DNA from: Alistipes sp.
GTDB taxonomy: Bacteria > Bacteroidota > Bacteroidia > Bacteroidales > Rikenellaceae
Assembly: GCA_017936685.1 (NCBI GenBank)
Contig: JAGBFA010000001.1
Span: 1-64,000, forward strand
Direction of reading: 5' to 3'
DNA length: 64,000 bases
Position 1 is the first letter of the stretch, and every line of letters starts with the position of its first letter. Of the stretch, positions 63,411-64,000 are shown piece by piece. The notes under the pieces were generated by a model. It worked only from the letters and a program-made list of their open reading frames with translations, had not been told where the DNA came from and made no database searches. Position numbers and translations under genes: made by a program.

Positions 63411-64000
63411 ATGATCGAAAGATACAGCCGCGAGGTCATGCGCAAGGTGTGGACCGAGAAAAACAAGTTCGATGCCTATCTGCGCGTGGAGATCCTCGCC
63501 TCGGAGGCTTGGAGCCAATTAGGTGTAGTACCGGCCGACGATGTGGCCAAGTTATGGAAGAATGCGTCGTTCGACATTGCCCGCATACAGGAGATCGAAC
63601 AGCAGACGCGTCACGATATAGTGGCATTCACACGCGCCGTCAGCGAGACGTTGGGCGAAGAGCGCAAGTGGGTGCACTACGGTCTGACGAGCACCGACGT
63701 CGTCGATACGGCCAACGGCTATCTGCTCAAACAGGCCAACGCTATTCTGGCCGACGACATAGAGCAGTTCATGACCGTTCTGCGCCGGCAGGCATTGCGA
63801 TTCAAATCGACCCCCTGCATAGGCCGCACCCACGGCATTCATGCCGACATAACGAGCTTCGGCCTGAAATGGGCGTTGTGGTACGAGGAGATGAAGCGCA
63901 ATCTCGAACGCTTCCGCACGGCGGCACGCGGTGTCGAGGTGGGTAAGATAAGCGGCGCGGTGGGCAACTTCGCCAACATACCGCCGTTCATACAGGACTA
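63411..64000 (+). CDS. purB: Adenylosuccinate lyase, N-terminal part (truncated by window end)
   Basis: Cleaves SAICAR and adenylosuccinate. The 196 codons present show the N-terminal [47 protein letters not shown] and [14 protein letters not shown] with the catalytic histidine of the fumarase/aspartase superfamily. The reading frame is open at position 64000, so the gene continues outside. The start is 5 nt after folD. Confidence 0.95.
   Translation, partial: MIERYSREVMRKVWTEKNKFDAYLRVEILASEAWSQLGVVPADDVAKLWKNASFDIARIQEIEQQTRHDIVAFTRAVSETLGEERKWVHYGLTSTDVVDTANGYLLKQANAILADDIEQFMTVLRRQALRFKSTPCIGRTHGIHADITSFGLKWALWYEEMKRNLERFRTAARGVEVGKISGAVGNFANIPPFIQD

Noticed and set aside
1..64000. CRISPR arrays, rRNA genes and complete insertion sequences
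   Set aside because: No regularly spaced repeats, rRNA sequence or transposase with terminal repeats was seen.

Overview
The window looks like a chromosome segment from a gut Bacteroidales, most plausibly Alistipes or another Rikenellaceae. Many genes are preceded by the Bacteroidota promoter pattern, a TTG or TTTG near -33 and TAnnTTTG near -7 about 20 bp apart. The gene content also fits: DUF4836 and DUF3822 proteins, a stand-alone OadA-type carboxyltransferase, and a cysteate-synthase-like enzyme as found in sulfonolipid producers. The genus is inferred from content; no rRNA gene is present.

Layout. 1-755: non-coding, with a structured RNA end, a terminator and dispersed repeats. 756-4351: an oxaloacetate/pyruvate carboxyltransferase with three tandem biotinyl domains, a small hypothetical gene, a 6S-like RNA candidate and a DJ-1 family protein. 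4402-11507 (minus): a six-gene operon for an SGNH hydrolase, a DUF4836 lipoprotein, an ABC ATPase and permease, a double GNAT and an ABC-F protein. 11665-20119 (plus): cysteate-synthase-like enzyme, ManA, GlsB-like protein and AspT-like transporter, then a redox operon (NapH/NapG-like polyferredoxin with an internal twin-arginine segment, Tat-type aldo/keto reductase lipoprotein, TatA, TatC). 20179-22225 (minus): nitroreductase and UDP-glucose dehydrogenase.

22657-31767 is an AT-rich island of small same-strand genes, mostly secreted or lipoproteins. It holds a family of five SH3-like paralogues (one decayed), three related beta-rich secreted proteins, a MORN/YwqK-like protein and several orphans. 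A repeat-rich intergenic region and a tRNA-Asp gene close it on the right. 32651-38720 is core sequence (RsmD, DUF3822, a membrane-anchored protein, a RecD-like helicase, MutS). A short foreign insert (HNH nuclease remnant and tyrosine recombinase) separates MutS from the nucleotide block.

40109-64000 is a divergent nucleotide biosynthesis block. The minus strand carries all de novo UMP genes in one run: pyrC, carA, carB, pyrK, pyrD, pyrF, a glutaredoxin-like gene, pyrE and pyrB. The plus strand carries the IMP genes: purE, K, L, C, F, M, N, H, D, folD and purB (cut by the window end). Both have long leaders ending in intrinsic terminators. The pyr leader encodes a 49-residue peptide that is read through its terminator and stops one base before pyrC, an arrangement resembling the enterobacterial pyrBI attenuator. 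The most novel items are this attenuator, the triple-biotin protein, the 6S-like RNA, the internal-Tat polyferredoxin operon and the SH3-like secreted-protein island.
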